A stretch of DNA of 64,000 bases from Pleurostoma richardsiae (lineage: Eukaryota; Ascomycota; Sordariomycetes; Calosphaeriales; Pleurostomataceae), in the NCBI GenBank assembly GCA_030052745.1, contig JANBVO010000002.1, positions 558,001-622,000 of the forward strand, given 5' to 3'. A model generated the notes under the pieces. It had not been told where the DNA came from. It worked only from the letters and a program-made list of their open reading frames with translations, and ran no database searches. This document shows positions 22,988-35,308 of this stretch, one piece after another (position 1 is the first letter of the stretch; each line of letters starts with the position of its first letter). A program made the translations under genes and the position numbers.

Positions 22988-24293
22988 GCGCCCTCTTCTC
23001 TGCCTCCGTCCCGCGCCCGCCTCTTTCCGGCATTGCGGTCCCGCGCCAACTCGCATTTTCATTTCGCGAGCGGCCAAGCTGCATTCCACACACCCCCCGT
23101 CTTTGCTTAGCATCAAACTGGGGCAATTTCGACGCGCGCAGACAATGCCTTCCCAATTGACCGGACACTCGAAATCCGAAAAGAGCGGGGGCCGGAGCTG
23201 AGGCAGAGAGGACGGCACTGACGCTTCCGCGGGAGCGGTGCCCGCAGAAGCTCCGACAGCCCGAAACTTTGCGCGATGCCTCTTTTCCGAACCGCCTGGA
23301 TTCTACAACGACCATGGATTCTATTTTATTTTCTGCTGGCTTCCCCCCCTTTTTTTTCTGGTCTTAGAGAGACGGCTTCTCGAAACGCGTTTTATGGAAA
23401 GGTCAACAAACCTCGCAGCATTCTTCATTGATTTTTTCTCAAAACGGTTGCTTCATTCGCCAGGGAATTCTCGGTCAGTTGATGAAGGGCTTTTGGCAGG
23501 TTCAGAGCATGGCGAAAGTACCCGGATCCTCCAACTACTTAATGAGTCGATACCCTCTATTTTAACCTTTTTACACGCGCCATCCCCGACTTCAGTGCAA
23601 AAGTGAACGTGTCCTGTACGTAGAGTCCCGATGTTTCTGCTGCGAATTGTATCGAATACGCCGTATTTCATTTTGGGTCGGCCGAAACGGGCAAACCCGG
23701 ACGGTGAGTCTGGATAAAGAAACATGCTTAAAATGATGTCACCGCCTCGAAGCGCCAATCCCTTGGCAAGCAAGCTGAATGCGCTCGCCTCGTCGCTCCT
23801 TGAAGTGTCTATGGGAGTCTAATCTCGTGCTGTTCTATGCTCATACTGTCTCGTGGGGTAGTAAAGATCTACGCGGTATGACAGTTATCTCTTGCGGGAT
23901 GCCTGCACTCCCGCTTGAGGTTGCCGATTTGCCCGCTCCGTGGTCCCTTCGGCGGCTCCTGCTTCTGGCTCTCCGGAACTTTCGGATATCCCCAGATTGT
24001 ATGTATCGTAGACACGGGGTCGTAGCGAGGCCGTATGCTCCGAAGCCATACCTGATTGAGTGGACGGAGTATTGCCACGAGGCCAATGCTTACGAACTCG
24101 CGTGCTCCTGCTGCCCGTATCGCCCGAGGGGAACTGATGGGCGGTGATATGTGACAAGCTCGGCCCCTCTTTTTCTCAGGCGGGCAGCTAAACGGGCCCC
24201 TTTGAAGCCTCAAATGGAAGCCTCATGTACGGCTGAGGCCTGAGCCTATTCTCCGGGGCGAGACTTATCAGGAATCTCCTGCTACGTAAAGTG
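22988..24293. other. Convergent 3' flanks of pmp3 and the GTPase gene
   Basis: About 1.3 kb between convergent genes. Open frames of up to about 120 codons exist on both strands but show no family resemblance. Long 3' UTRs are the likely content. Confidence 0.4.
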
Positions 24294-25792
24294 TCATGCC
24301 CTTCCGACCTTAAACGACAGAATCTGGAGGAAGTTGTCAGCATGCGTAGGCAGATAGCAAAGTAGTGTCAAGCCCGGGGAACTCACGTCGTTCTTGCCAA
24401 CCTCCACGAGGTCATCCTCCGCCACTCTAGTGCCCCCGGCGCCCTCTATGTAGGCGATCGGCGCGTCGCCCATGATCTTTCTTGCCGCGTCGGCAACAGT
24501 GCTGCCCTTCTTAACGAGCACGCAATCCCTGAAGACGGCCTTGGCCGAATCAGCCGACCCGGAGCTGAACGTGGAGACGTTCCGTACGGGGAACACGGGC
24601 ACCAAGCCCAGCAGCTGCGCCGCCTTGGACAGGACCTGCACGACGCCGGTGGACCCGAACCGGTACAGCACCATGTCCTTGAGGTTCTCGATGCGGGTCT
24701 TGTTCTTGTCGTCCAGCTCCTTGAGCCCGCCGCCCTCGGGGTCGCCCTCAGCGATCAGGTCTTCCCGCGTGTCGACGAAGTCGCTGCCCTCGGTGTACCG
24801 GACGTAGCCCTGGCTGGCCAGCTTGCGCAGGAAGATCTCGGAGATGGCGGAGCACAGCACGATGCTGTTGGGGTCCTGCATGCGCGCGATCTTGGCGATG
24901 TTCTTGTCCGCGTCCGGGTGGTCGATCTTGTTGAGCGCGATCACCGTCGGGAACTTCTCGTCGATGAAGGCCTCCACCACGCGGTCCAGCGTCGCGTCGT
25001 CCCACGCCTCCAGCGGCTCCCTCACCCCCGCCCGGTCCAGCGTCCGCTGCACCACCTTGGACGTGCTGCCGTACCCGGACAGCTGCGCCTGCAGCGTCTC
25101 CACAGCCGTCGCCTTGATCGCCACGTGCCGCCGGCGGATGGAGCCCCACCGCTCGGCCAGGTTGCCGCGCACCCAGGCGACGATCTCGGAGCGCAGCCAG
25201 GCGATGTCCACGGAGGGGTCGTAGCCGCGCGTGTTCTTGCCCTCGGCGTCCGTGGTCCCGGACACGTCGACGACGTGGATCAGCGCGTCGGCGTGTCGCA
25301 GGTCGTCGAGGAACTTGTTGCCAAGCCCCTTGCCCTGGTGCGCGCCAGGGACGAGGCCTGCGACGTCGAGCAGCTCGATGGGCACAGAGCGCCGCCCGCC
25401 GACGCAGGAGCCGTAGTTAGGCTTACACCGGTCGCTCAGGCCGTAGCGTGCGCAGGCGCAGTCGATCTGGAGGTAGCCTATGGCGCGTTGGGGATCGATC
25501 GTCGTGAACCTGGTTAAGAGCAGAGCCGGTCAGTCTCTTGTCAATGCTCGAGTATACCAGGGGTCGCAGCGCATAGGACGACAAGGACAATGCCGAGGGG
25601 GAGCATACGGGAAGTTTCCTGTCGTGCTAGCATCAGCAGCCCGTTCGCCACATCGTTGCCATGTCGGCTGGGCGGTAGGATAGAGGCAGAGTACGAACCG
25701 ACTTTGGACGAAGCATCCGTCAGGGAGTTCAGGGTGCTCGACTTGCCGGCGCTGGGCTTGCCGACAAGCCCGATAAGAGGATCTCTAGGCAT
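24294..25792 (-). CDS. Obg/YchF-related GTPase with TGS domain (YGR210C-like), with a 10-base micro-exon
   Basis: Exons 25699-25792, 25609-25618, 24387-25509 and 24294-24323 encode 418 residues from ATG 25792. The G1/P-loop is [13 protein letters not shown]. The G2/G3 region is [15 protein letters not shown] followed by the switch-[21 protein letters not shown]. The G4 motif is NKID and the C-terminal part is a TGS-like domain ([24 protein letters not shown]). Conserved cysteines occur in [16 protein letters not shown]. The closest family I know is yeast YGR210C, a ribosome-associated YchF/Ola1 relative of unconfirmed role. The second exon is only 10 bases and supplies the G-N-F-P residues of the conserved G2 segment; without it the frame and motif are lost. 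The last intron (24324-24386) is stop-free and in frame. Confidence 0.9.
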
Positions 25793-26181
25793 GGCTTCGG
25801 AGGATCTGCAGAGAGGCTCTGTAGGAGGAAGTTATCGGGCTGCGGTGACTGCGAGTCCCTCAGTCTCCGGGAATCATTGAAGTTCAACAGGTCGAAAGCT
25901 TCGAGTTTTTATCGGGCTTCGGCGAGACAGATAAGGTAGGCGGGCGCTCGATGGCGGGGTCCCTCGCCGGAGTGAGACCGGTCATGGTGGGGCAATCGAG
26001 CTTATGAGGCGCCGGCTGGCACCGCCAGCTGTCAGCTTTCGACTCTCCGTACAATGACAGACCACGAGCACTCGGTTCAAAGCTCGATACCAGCCTTGTA
26101 TAAGCCTCTCATCCGCCCGTTGATGGGTTCTATAAAGTTTTGGCGGTCTTAGCTACATCACCTCATGCCAAAGCCCGTGAG
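25793..26181. promoter_or_regulatory. Divergent promoter between the GTPase and SET-domain genes
   Basis: 389 bases between opposite start codons. It must serve both genes. A TATA-like TATAAA lies at about 26130-26135 on the SET side. Confidence 0.45.
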
Positions 26182-27859
26182 ATGCCTCGCACAGAGCTTC
26201 CCCTCGAGCTTCTCCCGGCCTGGCTGGCCCTGAATGACGTCTCTCTGTACGATGCCAAGGTCTCGCAGATCGAGGGAAAGGGATGCGGCCTGGTGGCCGA
26301 CCGGAACCTGTCGACTGCGGGTGGCGACACCTTCGACATCCCCGCCCTGCTCACCGTGCCCCACGCTCTGGTCCTGAACGCCGAGGCTGTGGAGGAATAC
26401 GCGAAGGAAGACCGCAACTTCAGGCAGCTCCTGGATGCCGCTGGACGGCAGAGCGCGCGAGGTGACATCCTGCTGTTTCTCCTGGTCCAGCTCTTTCACT
26501 CCACCTCGCCGAGAAAGAACTCGGTGTGCGTCTCAAATGGATGGACAGAGTACGTCAAGTTCCTGCCGAGCTCGGTGCCTGTCCCGACGCTGTGGACGGA
26601 GGAGGAGCGGGCTCTTCTGAGGGGGACGACTCTTGATGTAAGGAAACGATCATTTAGCTTCCCTTTGAAAACATCGAGTGGTCCTCGCTTGAGGTATGGC
26701 TGACTGTCTGGCCAGTCTGCCCTGAACGCGAAAATGCTCGCATTGACCCATGAGTTCGACTACATACGAGAGAAGTCATCGAGCATCCCGTTGTGGGAGG
26801 AGACGCTGTGGGAGAGCAACGACATCCACCTCACCAACTGGTTTCTTCTCGACGCGTGGTACCGATCTCGATGCCTGGAGCTCCCCAAGTCAGGAGAATC
26901 CATGGTGCCATGCCTCGACATGGCTAACCACTCCAGCGAGGCTAACGCCTATTATGACGAGAACTCCAGAGATGAAGTGGTTTTGCTACTGAGGCCGCAG
27001 TGTAGCGTCTCAAAAGGCGAGGAACTGACTATCGATTACGGAGCCAAGAAGTCCCCTGCAGAGATGCTATTCAGCTATGGAATTATCGAGCCCTTGTGGA
27101 CGACGGAACGCCTCACATTGCCACTGGAGCCGTTTCCTGATGATCCACTAGGGAAAGCTAAGCTGCACGTCTTCGACGGACCCGCTACGGTGGTGATCAA
27201 ACGCGCCGACGACGGTCACATGCAGTGGGAGAGCCCCTTTGCGTATATCATGTGCGTAAACGAGGAAGACGGTCTCGAGTTCAAGATATTGCAGGAGACA
27301 GACGGGACGAGGCACCTAAAGTTGTTCTGGCAGGACGCCGATGTGACAGAATCCGCAGGGTCGTTTGAGTCACTCATTCAGAGCCACCCGCTACACGCTG
27401 TTCTGAAGCTCCGTGTTGTTACCGTTGTCCAGGGTCGTCTACAGGAGCAGTTGGAAGAGATGCTTTCGGCGCCGGTACCGAGTTCCGCATCCCCGAGTAC
27501 GGCCTTGGCCCCGGTACGCAGCAGCTGCGTGGATGCGGCGGCGCTCTTGAGGGACATGGAAGCTAAGAGCCTGGAGAGCGCGGTAGAGATGCTAGAGGAG
27601 CAGGTACGTTGCCGCCCACTCTTCACCAAGTCCAGCATCATGCTCCTGCGGTGCTATTTGGAGTCTAGTCGATCTGCAAATGGCTCCCTAGTGTGAATCA
27701 TGTCGCAGTAGATTGCGCTCGCTTACTGACTTGGATCTCATGCAGAGACTCCAGCTCCTCAGCGACGAGAGCGTAGTGGCATATCTCGGATCGATGGAGA
27801 CTGCCGAAAACGACCTAGCTGGTGACGAGGCGTCCAATGGGGATGACGACTTTAGCTGA
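26182..27859 (+). CDS. SET-domain protein lysine methyltransferase (Rubisco-LSMT/Rkm-like)
   Basis: Exons 26182-26637, 26716-27603 and 27746-27859 encode about 485 residues from ATG 26182 (MPRTELPLELLPAWL). The split SET domain shows SAM-binding GKGCGLVADRNL near residue 33, then the long insert typical of the LSMT class. The core motif MVPCLDMANHSSEANAYYD (NHS) comes next, followed by SVSKGEELTIDYGAKKSPAEMLFSYG with the catalytic tyrosine. A C-terminal helical substrate-binding region follows and ends with an acidic tail (NGDDDFS). Related yeast enzymes (Rkm family, Set7/Set10) methylate ribosomal proteins or elongation factors in the cytosol. The substrate here cannot be read from sequence. 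A histone role is less likely because pre-SET and post-SET cysteines are absent. Confidence 0.88.
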
Positions 27860-30617
27860 CGGTATGGGACGGCCCTCAACAAAAAAGGGAGCAGTTTCAT
27901 TGCGTCTCGGGTCCTGGCTTGGCTTCATCTTCCCCAGATCCTGGAGATCGGAGCTGTCGAGGCCCTTCTGCGCCGGTCGCCACGAGGCTTGCCGACGTCC
28001 AGCCGCATCAGTGAGCATCCGTAACCGGTGAATCATCGTCGAGACCACCCTCCCGGGAGTGGCAGGTTGAAGGTGTGCCCGACGGACATGAGATGCTACA
28101 CTAGTCCTGCAGGTCAGGATATCGATCCCCGTGGAGTTTTCGTCCGCGAGGATTCCCAAATTGGAAATTCCAACCAGGGGGATGCATCCTAGGTGACACA
28201 AGTCCCTGGTGATTTTTGATGATTCTACAGAGAGACCGAAGATATCGGGCATGTAAGACGGACTGTTGCGTAGCCACAGTCTGTCGATATGAAACGAACA
28301 AGCAGGCCAAAGCTGGTAGATCTTAAGGTAGTCAAGCTCGCCGTTTATAAACCATACGCTTCATGAAGAAGGCGTTGCCATGAGGAATACGAGGCTTATC
28401 TCTTGATCTGGGGCTTAGGCACGATCTGGGCGGAAAGCGCTAATCTTGCCCGAGAAGGTCTAGAGGACTCCGTAATTCTCACGAGATTTGCGGGGGGAAG
28501 GCCTATCAACAACCAAGCGCGTCAACACTTTCATGGTATCTTCGATTTAGTTCTGCGGCCTTGGCTTTATCTCTGCCCCGCAGAGAGGGTTACACACAAC
28601 CTTCATCAAGGGTCTGGGTCGCTCGGAGAGAGGCGAGCACGCCGCCTGGCGGGTGGGATCTTTATTGTCAGATTGTCTGCCCCTCAACCCACAAATTCCT
28701 CCCGGCATATGCGGGAGTGGAAGATTTCGGAAACTTTGGCAGATCGTCAGCTACTCAAAGACCCGCTCTTCGGCTATTGAGTCTGGCAACGGCGTCATGA
28801 TCGCCCGCCGTGGGGAAACGGCCTGCCTACGCGTCAACTGGTCGGGTCCAAACCCGGCGAAATCGACCGTTTCAAGTCGCCATCGTTGGAATGCTACTAC
28901 TACAGTGCTCTGACCAGATGTTTCATGGCTATGAAAGCGAGACGGGAGAATATGCGGGAGATTGTTGCTATTGTCGGTGAATCCGAGTATTATTGAATGA
29001 CTATGTGCCTGGATAAGGGCAATAACCATGCAACTTCATCCGTACGTAATGGAAGCACAAACCGCTGTCAAGGGTGCCGCTAATGGTGTCCAGCCGCAGA
29101 TCCCTGGGTTGGCCAGCCCTCACAGGCTCGAGCCGATGAAAAAGTAAAAGTGTATCGGTATCGGGACTTCATCCCCACGACGGCAAAGCAAAGAAGAAGA
29201 CAAGTAGGGGCCGCGGTTTGAGTCTTTTTATTTCTCTAAGGGTGAAGCAGGAGTTCCGAGACTGCCGAGATCTCTCGAACCGCGCGTGTGCCCACAAGTC
29301 TCCCCAGATTACATAGAGTTTCGCAGCAGAAGCAGCAACTGCGCACATGACCAAGATCCGTAGTGTCTCTTGTGGGCCGCGGTCATCGCCTCTCACTCGA
29401 GAGACGAGCGGCCCGAGAGAAGATGGCAGACAACCCCAGGATTGAAGCCTCGTCGGTCTGGCTTGTCTAGACCAAAGCCCATCACGGCCGTTGAAGTCTC
29501 GTACGGGGAAGAATCGCATGATTCTAGTTGTGATGGCGGGGTGCAGTGTCTGGGGAAGCTCTCAGGGTTAAGGGGGGAAGCGTCCATCCCCAGCATCGGG
29601 TATCTTAGGGTCCACTCTGCGGATTGAACCCCGATCATGATGATGCCTCGTCCGCCAGCGGGTTCGGAAAGGGGCTAGTGCCAGAGCGGACTCGCAACAG
29701 TCCCCGGGAAATCCTGGGGAAGGGTCTGGAGCTCCAGTGGCTTGGGACGCGATGGCCATTGGACGCCTCTGCGGACGACGACTTCTTTGTTGGTTCGAGT
29801 GCTGAGAAGTGGTGCCATTCTCACGCAGTCGTCGCCCTCTGCGAGCCCGGCCTGCCAATGAGGCGCTGGGGATCTCGTGATGGGGGACGAAGGGGGCCAG
29901 AAGGGGTCGGGGTGTTCTGTTGGATGAGCGCACTAACCTCGACGGTCCAAGGCCAAGCCCCCAAGCCCCCTCCCCTCCTCTCCACCACGGACGGACGTCG
30001 CTGATTGGGCTCTGGCCACCGTGGCATCCCCGGCTCTCCCCAGATTTCCTCGTGGCTCCTCTGTGGGCGCTGCCTGGGGGAGCGAGGCCCCTCTCTGGCC
30101 AGGAGGAACCCCCTGTGTCCAATCCCGGCGCGGACGATCCCATCGCTGACCGGCTTGTCTCTGCTCCGCAAAGTAGCGCACATCGTTCCCCGTTCTGACC
30201 TTCTCTTCCCCCATCCGTCCTCCTTGGACACGTCCTTACTCCTCCTACATAGTGCTACGGCTCTCCCACCCACACTCGCCCCCCCTTCCCCCCTCCTCTT
30301 CCCTTAAAATCCTCGGCCGCCGCACACCAGTGCCGAATTATCCCTTCCCCTTCGAAAGATTTCGCTCCCTATTGTGATTTCGCCTCTGATCTCGACATCC
30401 TCCTTCCATGGTCGAGACTGCCGGTCCTCGATCTCTTGTGCCGGCGAGGCCGTACACGCGATACGCTCCACCACTCAGTCACTGTTGTGCCACTTGAGTC
30501 CATAACCGCATATTACAACCTTCGAAGCCCTGCGATATCTCCATTTCGCGCCGTTCCAGAACGATATTACTGTCTACCCTCCGTCCCGAACCACCCACCG
30601 AACAAAGAGTCGCCACA
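27860..30617. other. Long intergenic region and leader upstream of facB
   Basis: About 2.76 kb between the SET gene and facB. The open frames here are GC-driven and show no family match. From about 30180 the sequence is pyrimidine-rich and looks like the promoter and 5' leader of facB. It includes a short upstream open frame listed separately. The large size fits a regulator gene with extended control sequence. Confidence 0.4.
30408..30497 (+). promoter_or_regulatory. Upstream open reading frame in the facB leader
   Basis: An ATG in good context (TTCCATGG) opens a 29-codon frame that stops at 30495-30497, 120 bases before the facB start. If the transcript begins upstream, this uORF could dampen facB translation. 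Transcription start was not observed, so this is inference. Confidence 0.4.
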
Positions 30618-33532
30618 ATGCCCGGAATCCTGCCGATGAAGGTCATCAAGGTGGGCACCAGCTCCCAGAGCCGGATCGCCCAGGCCTGCGACCGCTGCCG
30701 TAGCAAGAAGATCCGTTGCGACGGCATCCGGCCGTGCTGCTCGCAGTGCGCCAACGTCGGTTTCGAATGCCGGACCAGCGACAAACTCAGCAGACGCGCG
30801 TTCCCGCGCGGATACACCGAGTCCCTCGAAGAGCGTGTCCGCCAGCTTGAGTCTGAGGTTAGGGACCTGAAGGATTTGCTTGATGAGAAGGACGAGAAGA
30901 TCGATATGCTTTCCAAGATGCATGGCAATAGGCGCCCGTCAATCGGGTCGGCCGCCACACCGCCGCCCGAGACCAAGAGGGAGTCCACACCGCCAAAGGA
31001 GGACACATTCCGCATACAGGCGTCGCCCTTGCTGCTCGGCGTTGAGAACTCCGATTCATATTTCATGGGCGGTTCAAGTGGTCGCGGATTTATTGGTACG
31101 TCAATGACACTCACTTCGCCATGAAGATTTCTATCTTGCGATACTAACATTTGCATCCAGAGGCGTTCAAGCGCAAGATCCAAGAGAATGGAAAGTCATG
31201 CTCAGACTTCAACACTGAGGCTTTCCTCCACATTCAGGGGTGCTATCCCCTCGTTGCAAACTCTCCTTCACAGACAATGAGAGTCCCTCCAAGGCTCTTT
31301 TCTGATAGATGCGTCAACGTCTACTTCCAAGAATGGGCTCCTCTATTCCCCGTCATCCACAGGCCGACCTTCCTCCGTATCTACGAGGAGTTCGTGGCCG
31401 ACCCAGACAAGGTCAAGAACAACCACAAGTTAGCACAGCTGTACCTTGTCTTTAGCATAGCCGCGCTGTCAAGCGACAAGCCGGACCTCGAGCAGATTGC
31501 CGCCTGCGAGCAGCACTGGCAACGCTCGCTAGAGGCCGTCCTGATGGACAACACCATGAACACCCTGCAGTGCCTCGTCCTCGCCCTCATGTACTGCACT
31601 GCCAGAGCCGACTACAAGCGGCTACAGCACTACAAGGGAATTGCCGTCGGCTTGTCACACCGATTGGGACTCCACCAGAGCCAGAAGCGATTCTCCTTCG
31701 GCGCGCTGACGATTGAGACGCGCAAGAAGGTCTTCTGGACGCTCTACACTCTTGATTGGTAAGTCTTGTCCACGGCATTCACCTCTACTCTGAACAGCAT
31801 ACTGATGGAATCGTTAGTTTCTCTGCTGCCATCCTTGGCCTTCCCAAGTTGTTGAAGGAAGATGATATCCATGCGGAGTACCCGTCCGACACAGATGATG
31901 AGTATGTGACCGAGAAGGGCTTCCAGCCAACCCTCCCCGGCGAGTACACTCGCTTGTCAAGCGCTCTCGCGTTGTTCCGTGCGGCGCGCATCCTCGCCAG
32001 GGTCCTGGAGAAGATCTATCCCGCTGCTACGTCTCACGAACTATCATTACAGCAGATGTCGGCTATAGAGGCCGAGCTTGATGCGTGGTCGGAGAACCTT
32101 CCCCAGCATCTGAAGCTCACCTTCAAACAAGACAAGCCGTCAACCGACATAACTGGAAGCCGGTCCCCGTTGCTGGTGAGTACTTCCACAGCAGTCTCTA
32201 CCTGAGAACCTCAGCTGACTGTTGCAGGCCCTCGCCTATTACTACATCCGTACTCTCATCTACCGCCCGGCCATCGGTTCCAGCCTAGGACCTAAGGCGG
32301 CTTCGGCCCTGATCTCAATTGGAGAGTCCAGCAAGCGCCTCATCCAGATTGTCCAGCTTCTTGAGGAGCGCAACATGTCCTTCTCATTCTGCCTCAACAA
32401 GTCCGACCTGCTCATCCTCTGCGGCATGACCCTTCTCTACCAGAGCATCGACCTGAAGCAGGACAGCAAACTGATGAAGGACAATGAGCGCCTCACCAAT
32501 GCCGTCATTAAGATTATCGACCATGTCAAGGCACCAGGCACGTACGACCTCAAGCGCGTCGCCGGCATGCTCATTACTCTTGATGAACCACTCCAGCCGT
32601 CGCTGCCGACGCCGCCCAGACAGAGCCCTGATGCCTGCATGGCGGCGCCGCCGCTTCGTCGTGCCTCCCCTCCAGCTTCTGCGACGCAGCAGCCAGTTGC
32701 CTCGAAGCCGCCGAAGAAAGCCCAATACCCGCTTGGTCGTCACATGAGCGCAAGCATGAGCGAAACAGACCTCCTGATGCAGCAGGAGAAGCTGCGCCGT
32801 ATGACTATGCCCACTATCCAGATCTCCTCTCCTGGCGGCCGCCCTGATCTGCAGCGGTCGGGATCTCGCTCGTCATTTGACAATGTGCGGCCCGACCTGT
32901 CGCTGCTCCAACGCCGTGACCATCGCATGTCCATGTCCCAGGCGGCGATGCTCGCTCGTGTGTCTCCCGCACCCAAGTCCCAGAACCTTGACTACATGTC
33001 CCTCGGCAATACGCCCACACATTCACAGCCCTCGTCACCCGTGCAGAACCGCCTCCAGCACCAACAGCCCAACGTCACCTCCGCAGCGCTACAGCACCAG
33101 CAGCAGCAAGGCAGCCAGATGCTCCCGCACCACCACGTCAATCAGAAGCCCGTGACCGCTGGTGTCTCAGCCGCGGAGTGGGAGGCCCTCCTGGGCCAGA
33201 TGGAGGGCGGCCAGCTGAACGTCTACGATGCCATCTATGGCGGGCCGGCGCTCTCGATGACCGAGTCGACGCCTGCCGCCTCGGCGGCGTCCAACTTCGG
33301 CGGCAGCACCGCCGGGTGGTCACCCGACTCGCTGGATCTGTCCGGGTTCAACCTGGGCGACTTCGGGGGCAACCCCGCGCCGCCGCAGAGCGTGCTGAGC
33401 TTCAGCGACGAGAGCCTGAGCTCCGGGGAGGAGATCTCGCCGAGCGAGCTGGGGCTCAGCGTCAACGGGATGGGGGAGTACAGGACGCCGGGGTTCTTGC
33501 TTGATGGGCTGGATGGTAACTTTGGGCTTTGA
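30618..33532 (+). CDS. facB: FacB-type Zn2Cys6 transcription factor (acetate utilisation regulator)
   Basis: Exons 30618-31095, 31161-31758, 31818-32175 and 32228-33532 encode about 912 residues. The Zn(II)2Cys6 cluster spans about residues 24-52: [20 protein letters not shown] then QCANVGFEC. It is followed by a [20 protein letters not shown] linker and a heptad coiled coil ([18 protein letters not shown]) for dimerisation. The middle is the fungal-specific regulatory domain ([43 protein letters not shown]). The C-terminus is Gln/Ser/Pro-rich with a hydrophobic-acidic activation-like tail. The N-terminal [20 protein letters not shown] sequence is, from memory, diagnostic of FacB (Aspergillus) / ACU-15 (Neurospora). 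These proteins activate acetyl-CoA synthetase, glyoxylate-cycle and carnitine acetyltransferase genes during growth on acetate. Confidence 0.92.
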
Positions 33533-35308
33533 TTTTATTTTCTTTTCTTTTTTCCTCCTTTCGCTATATACCTCCCGCGATGAACGTCTGGGTCTGTCTC
33601 GATCGGGTCTTTTGCGTTTCCAGCCAGCTTTTTGTCCAATTTTGGTCCTTGGAATTCTGCAGCAGTTGTATATGGGTGGTTGGTACGCCGGGTACTCGGG
33701 TTCCCTTAGGGTCCTTTGGTTCAAGCAAATCTATTTTCTCTCTCTCTCACCGGCGGTACCGGATGTTGAGGACGGGGTGTCGCGGCAGATGCGACTCTAC
33801 ATATCAGACTGGAGAGGCTCGCAGCGGTCTCTCGCCGTCTCTCGCTCAAGCTTTCTTCCCGCTTTCTTTTGTTTGGCCCCGATATCTACGCAAGGTTGGG
33901 GCAGGTTTGGATGGCCCCGGGACAGGGATGGGATGGGATGCTTGGGAAGCTTTTTGCTGAAGCTTTTTTTCTTCGCGGGGAACCAGTGTTTTGATAGGGT
34001 AGCGAATGCAAAAAGTTTGATGACGATTCTTACGACTGTCTCACTCCATCGTTTGGTTCTTGAATACACTGCCTAGGTAGTCGCTGTATATGTTACTCCC
34101 GGTCACCTGTGCTCTAATGTCTCTAGTGCCTTGTGTGGTTAAACATGGTAGTCGGGCTCCAGATGTTGTAAACTTTGACGATATGAACACTTCCCAAGTG
34201 TGTCCTCGGGCTGCGTCTCTCCAACTCAACGCGGCGCTGTCCGTTCATCTGTGTGAGATGTAGAAAATGGGGAGTCATATACCAGTTACCCTTTAGCCTG
34301 AGTATCGCGCGTGCAGTATCGCACGTGGAGATGGTAACAGCCCGCGGGACTCAATCTCTCGGCCAATATGTATCCTGAAGTACCGTCCTTATTGAGGCAG
34401 GTGGGCAATCAATGTTATGCTTGTTCCCGGCTCTGCTGTCAAATTGGAGGACTCTATCCTGTCCCCACCAGCGACTATCTCCAACTTCGTCTACGCATGA
34501 CTCGGACAGGGCGGCTTCTTATCCATTTGCTTTGATCCCGTCGTCTCTGCTAAGACTGCTGAACTACATGTAGGTAGGTCCAGGTGAGAGCCTCGTCGCT
34601 GGCCCAGTCTTTCACTATGGTCTACGCACTGCTCGGTGAAAGGTGTACGTACGTACATGTGTGGCGATCAATCGAACGTCACCGGTCCTCGGGCTCTTCT
34701 GTTCCTCCGTGTGGCACTCCGGGGCATCCCGCCACTAAACTCGTGACCACTCCACTGAGCCCGGGGCGTGCTGCATCGATTGGCCGTCCCCGCAGCTTCT
34801 TGATCTGCTGTGCCTGGAGCGATGCGTTGTGCGTCGGGATCCGGAGCGTCGTTTGGCCTGTTTTCCGCCGGTCTTAACGGTGTTAGTGATGGTATGATGT
34901 AAAGTGTCCCGCTGAAGGGAGACCCTTTGAGCTTGGAGAGCAACTAGAGATATTGCCGTATAACCCGGGCTGGTGCTTCCTGTGCCTTTGTTACTCTTCT
35001 GTCTTCCTCCTCCATCGTTTGTTGGTATCATTCAGAGACGTCGCTCGTTCGCCTCGTCGTTTGCCAAGCCCGTCTTTCCGGAAGATCACCGATTCGCTAG
35101 AGTAGCGTTTTGTTCCTCTCTTTGCCAGCGGAATAAGAGCTTTTGTTTGTAGCGTTTCATCCTGCTGCGCCTAGACCAGGAGTCCCCCTCTAAACCGAGG
35201 CCGCTCGAAACGAAGCTTAATCAACGAGACGTAGCAGTTAAGCTTATTGCAAGCTCGAATCAGGATCCCTAAACCGGCCGATCCTTCGGTTTGTACAGTA
35301 CCGCACAG
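33533..35308. other. Intergenic between facB and the GDPD gene
   Basis: About 1.8 kb. The first 500 bases are T-rich and likely the facB 3' UTR. The last few hundred should hold the promoter of the GDPD gene. No additional gene was recognised. Confidence 0.4.

Noticed and set aside
22767-23201. 144-codon frame overlapping the end of pmp3
   Set aside because: It overlaps the well-supported pmp3 exons in another frame and is compositionally like UTR.
27815-28252. 145-codon minus-strand frame at the 3' end of the SET gene
   Set aside because: It overlaps the last SET exon, has no motif, and lies where a 3' UTR is expected.
29621-29630. tRNA-like B box (GGTTCAATCC) on the minus strand
   Set aside because: No A box at the right distance and no T-stem or acceptor-stem pairing.
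29568-30273. Overlapping open frames of 130-190 codons upstream of facB
   Set aside because: Low-complexity Pro/Arg/Gly-rich translations on both strands, no splice-consistent extension and no family resemblance; more likely regulatory or leader DNA.
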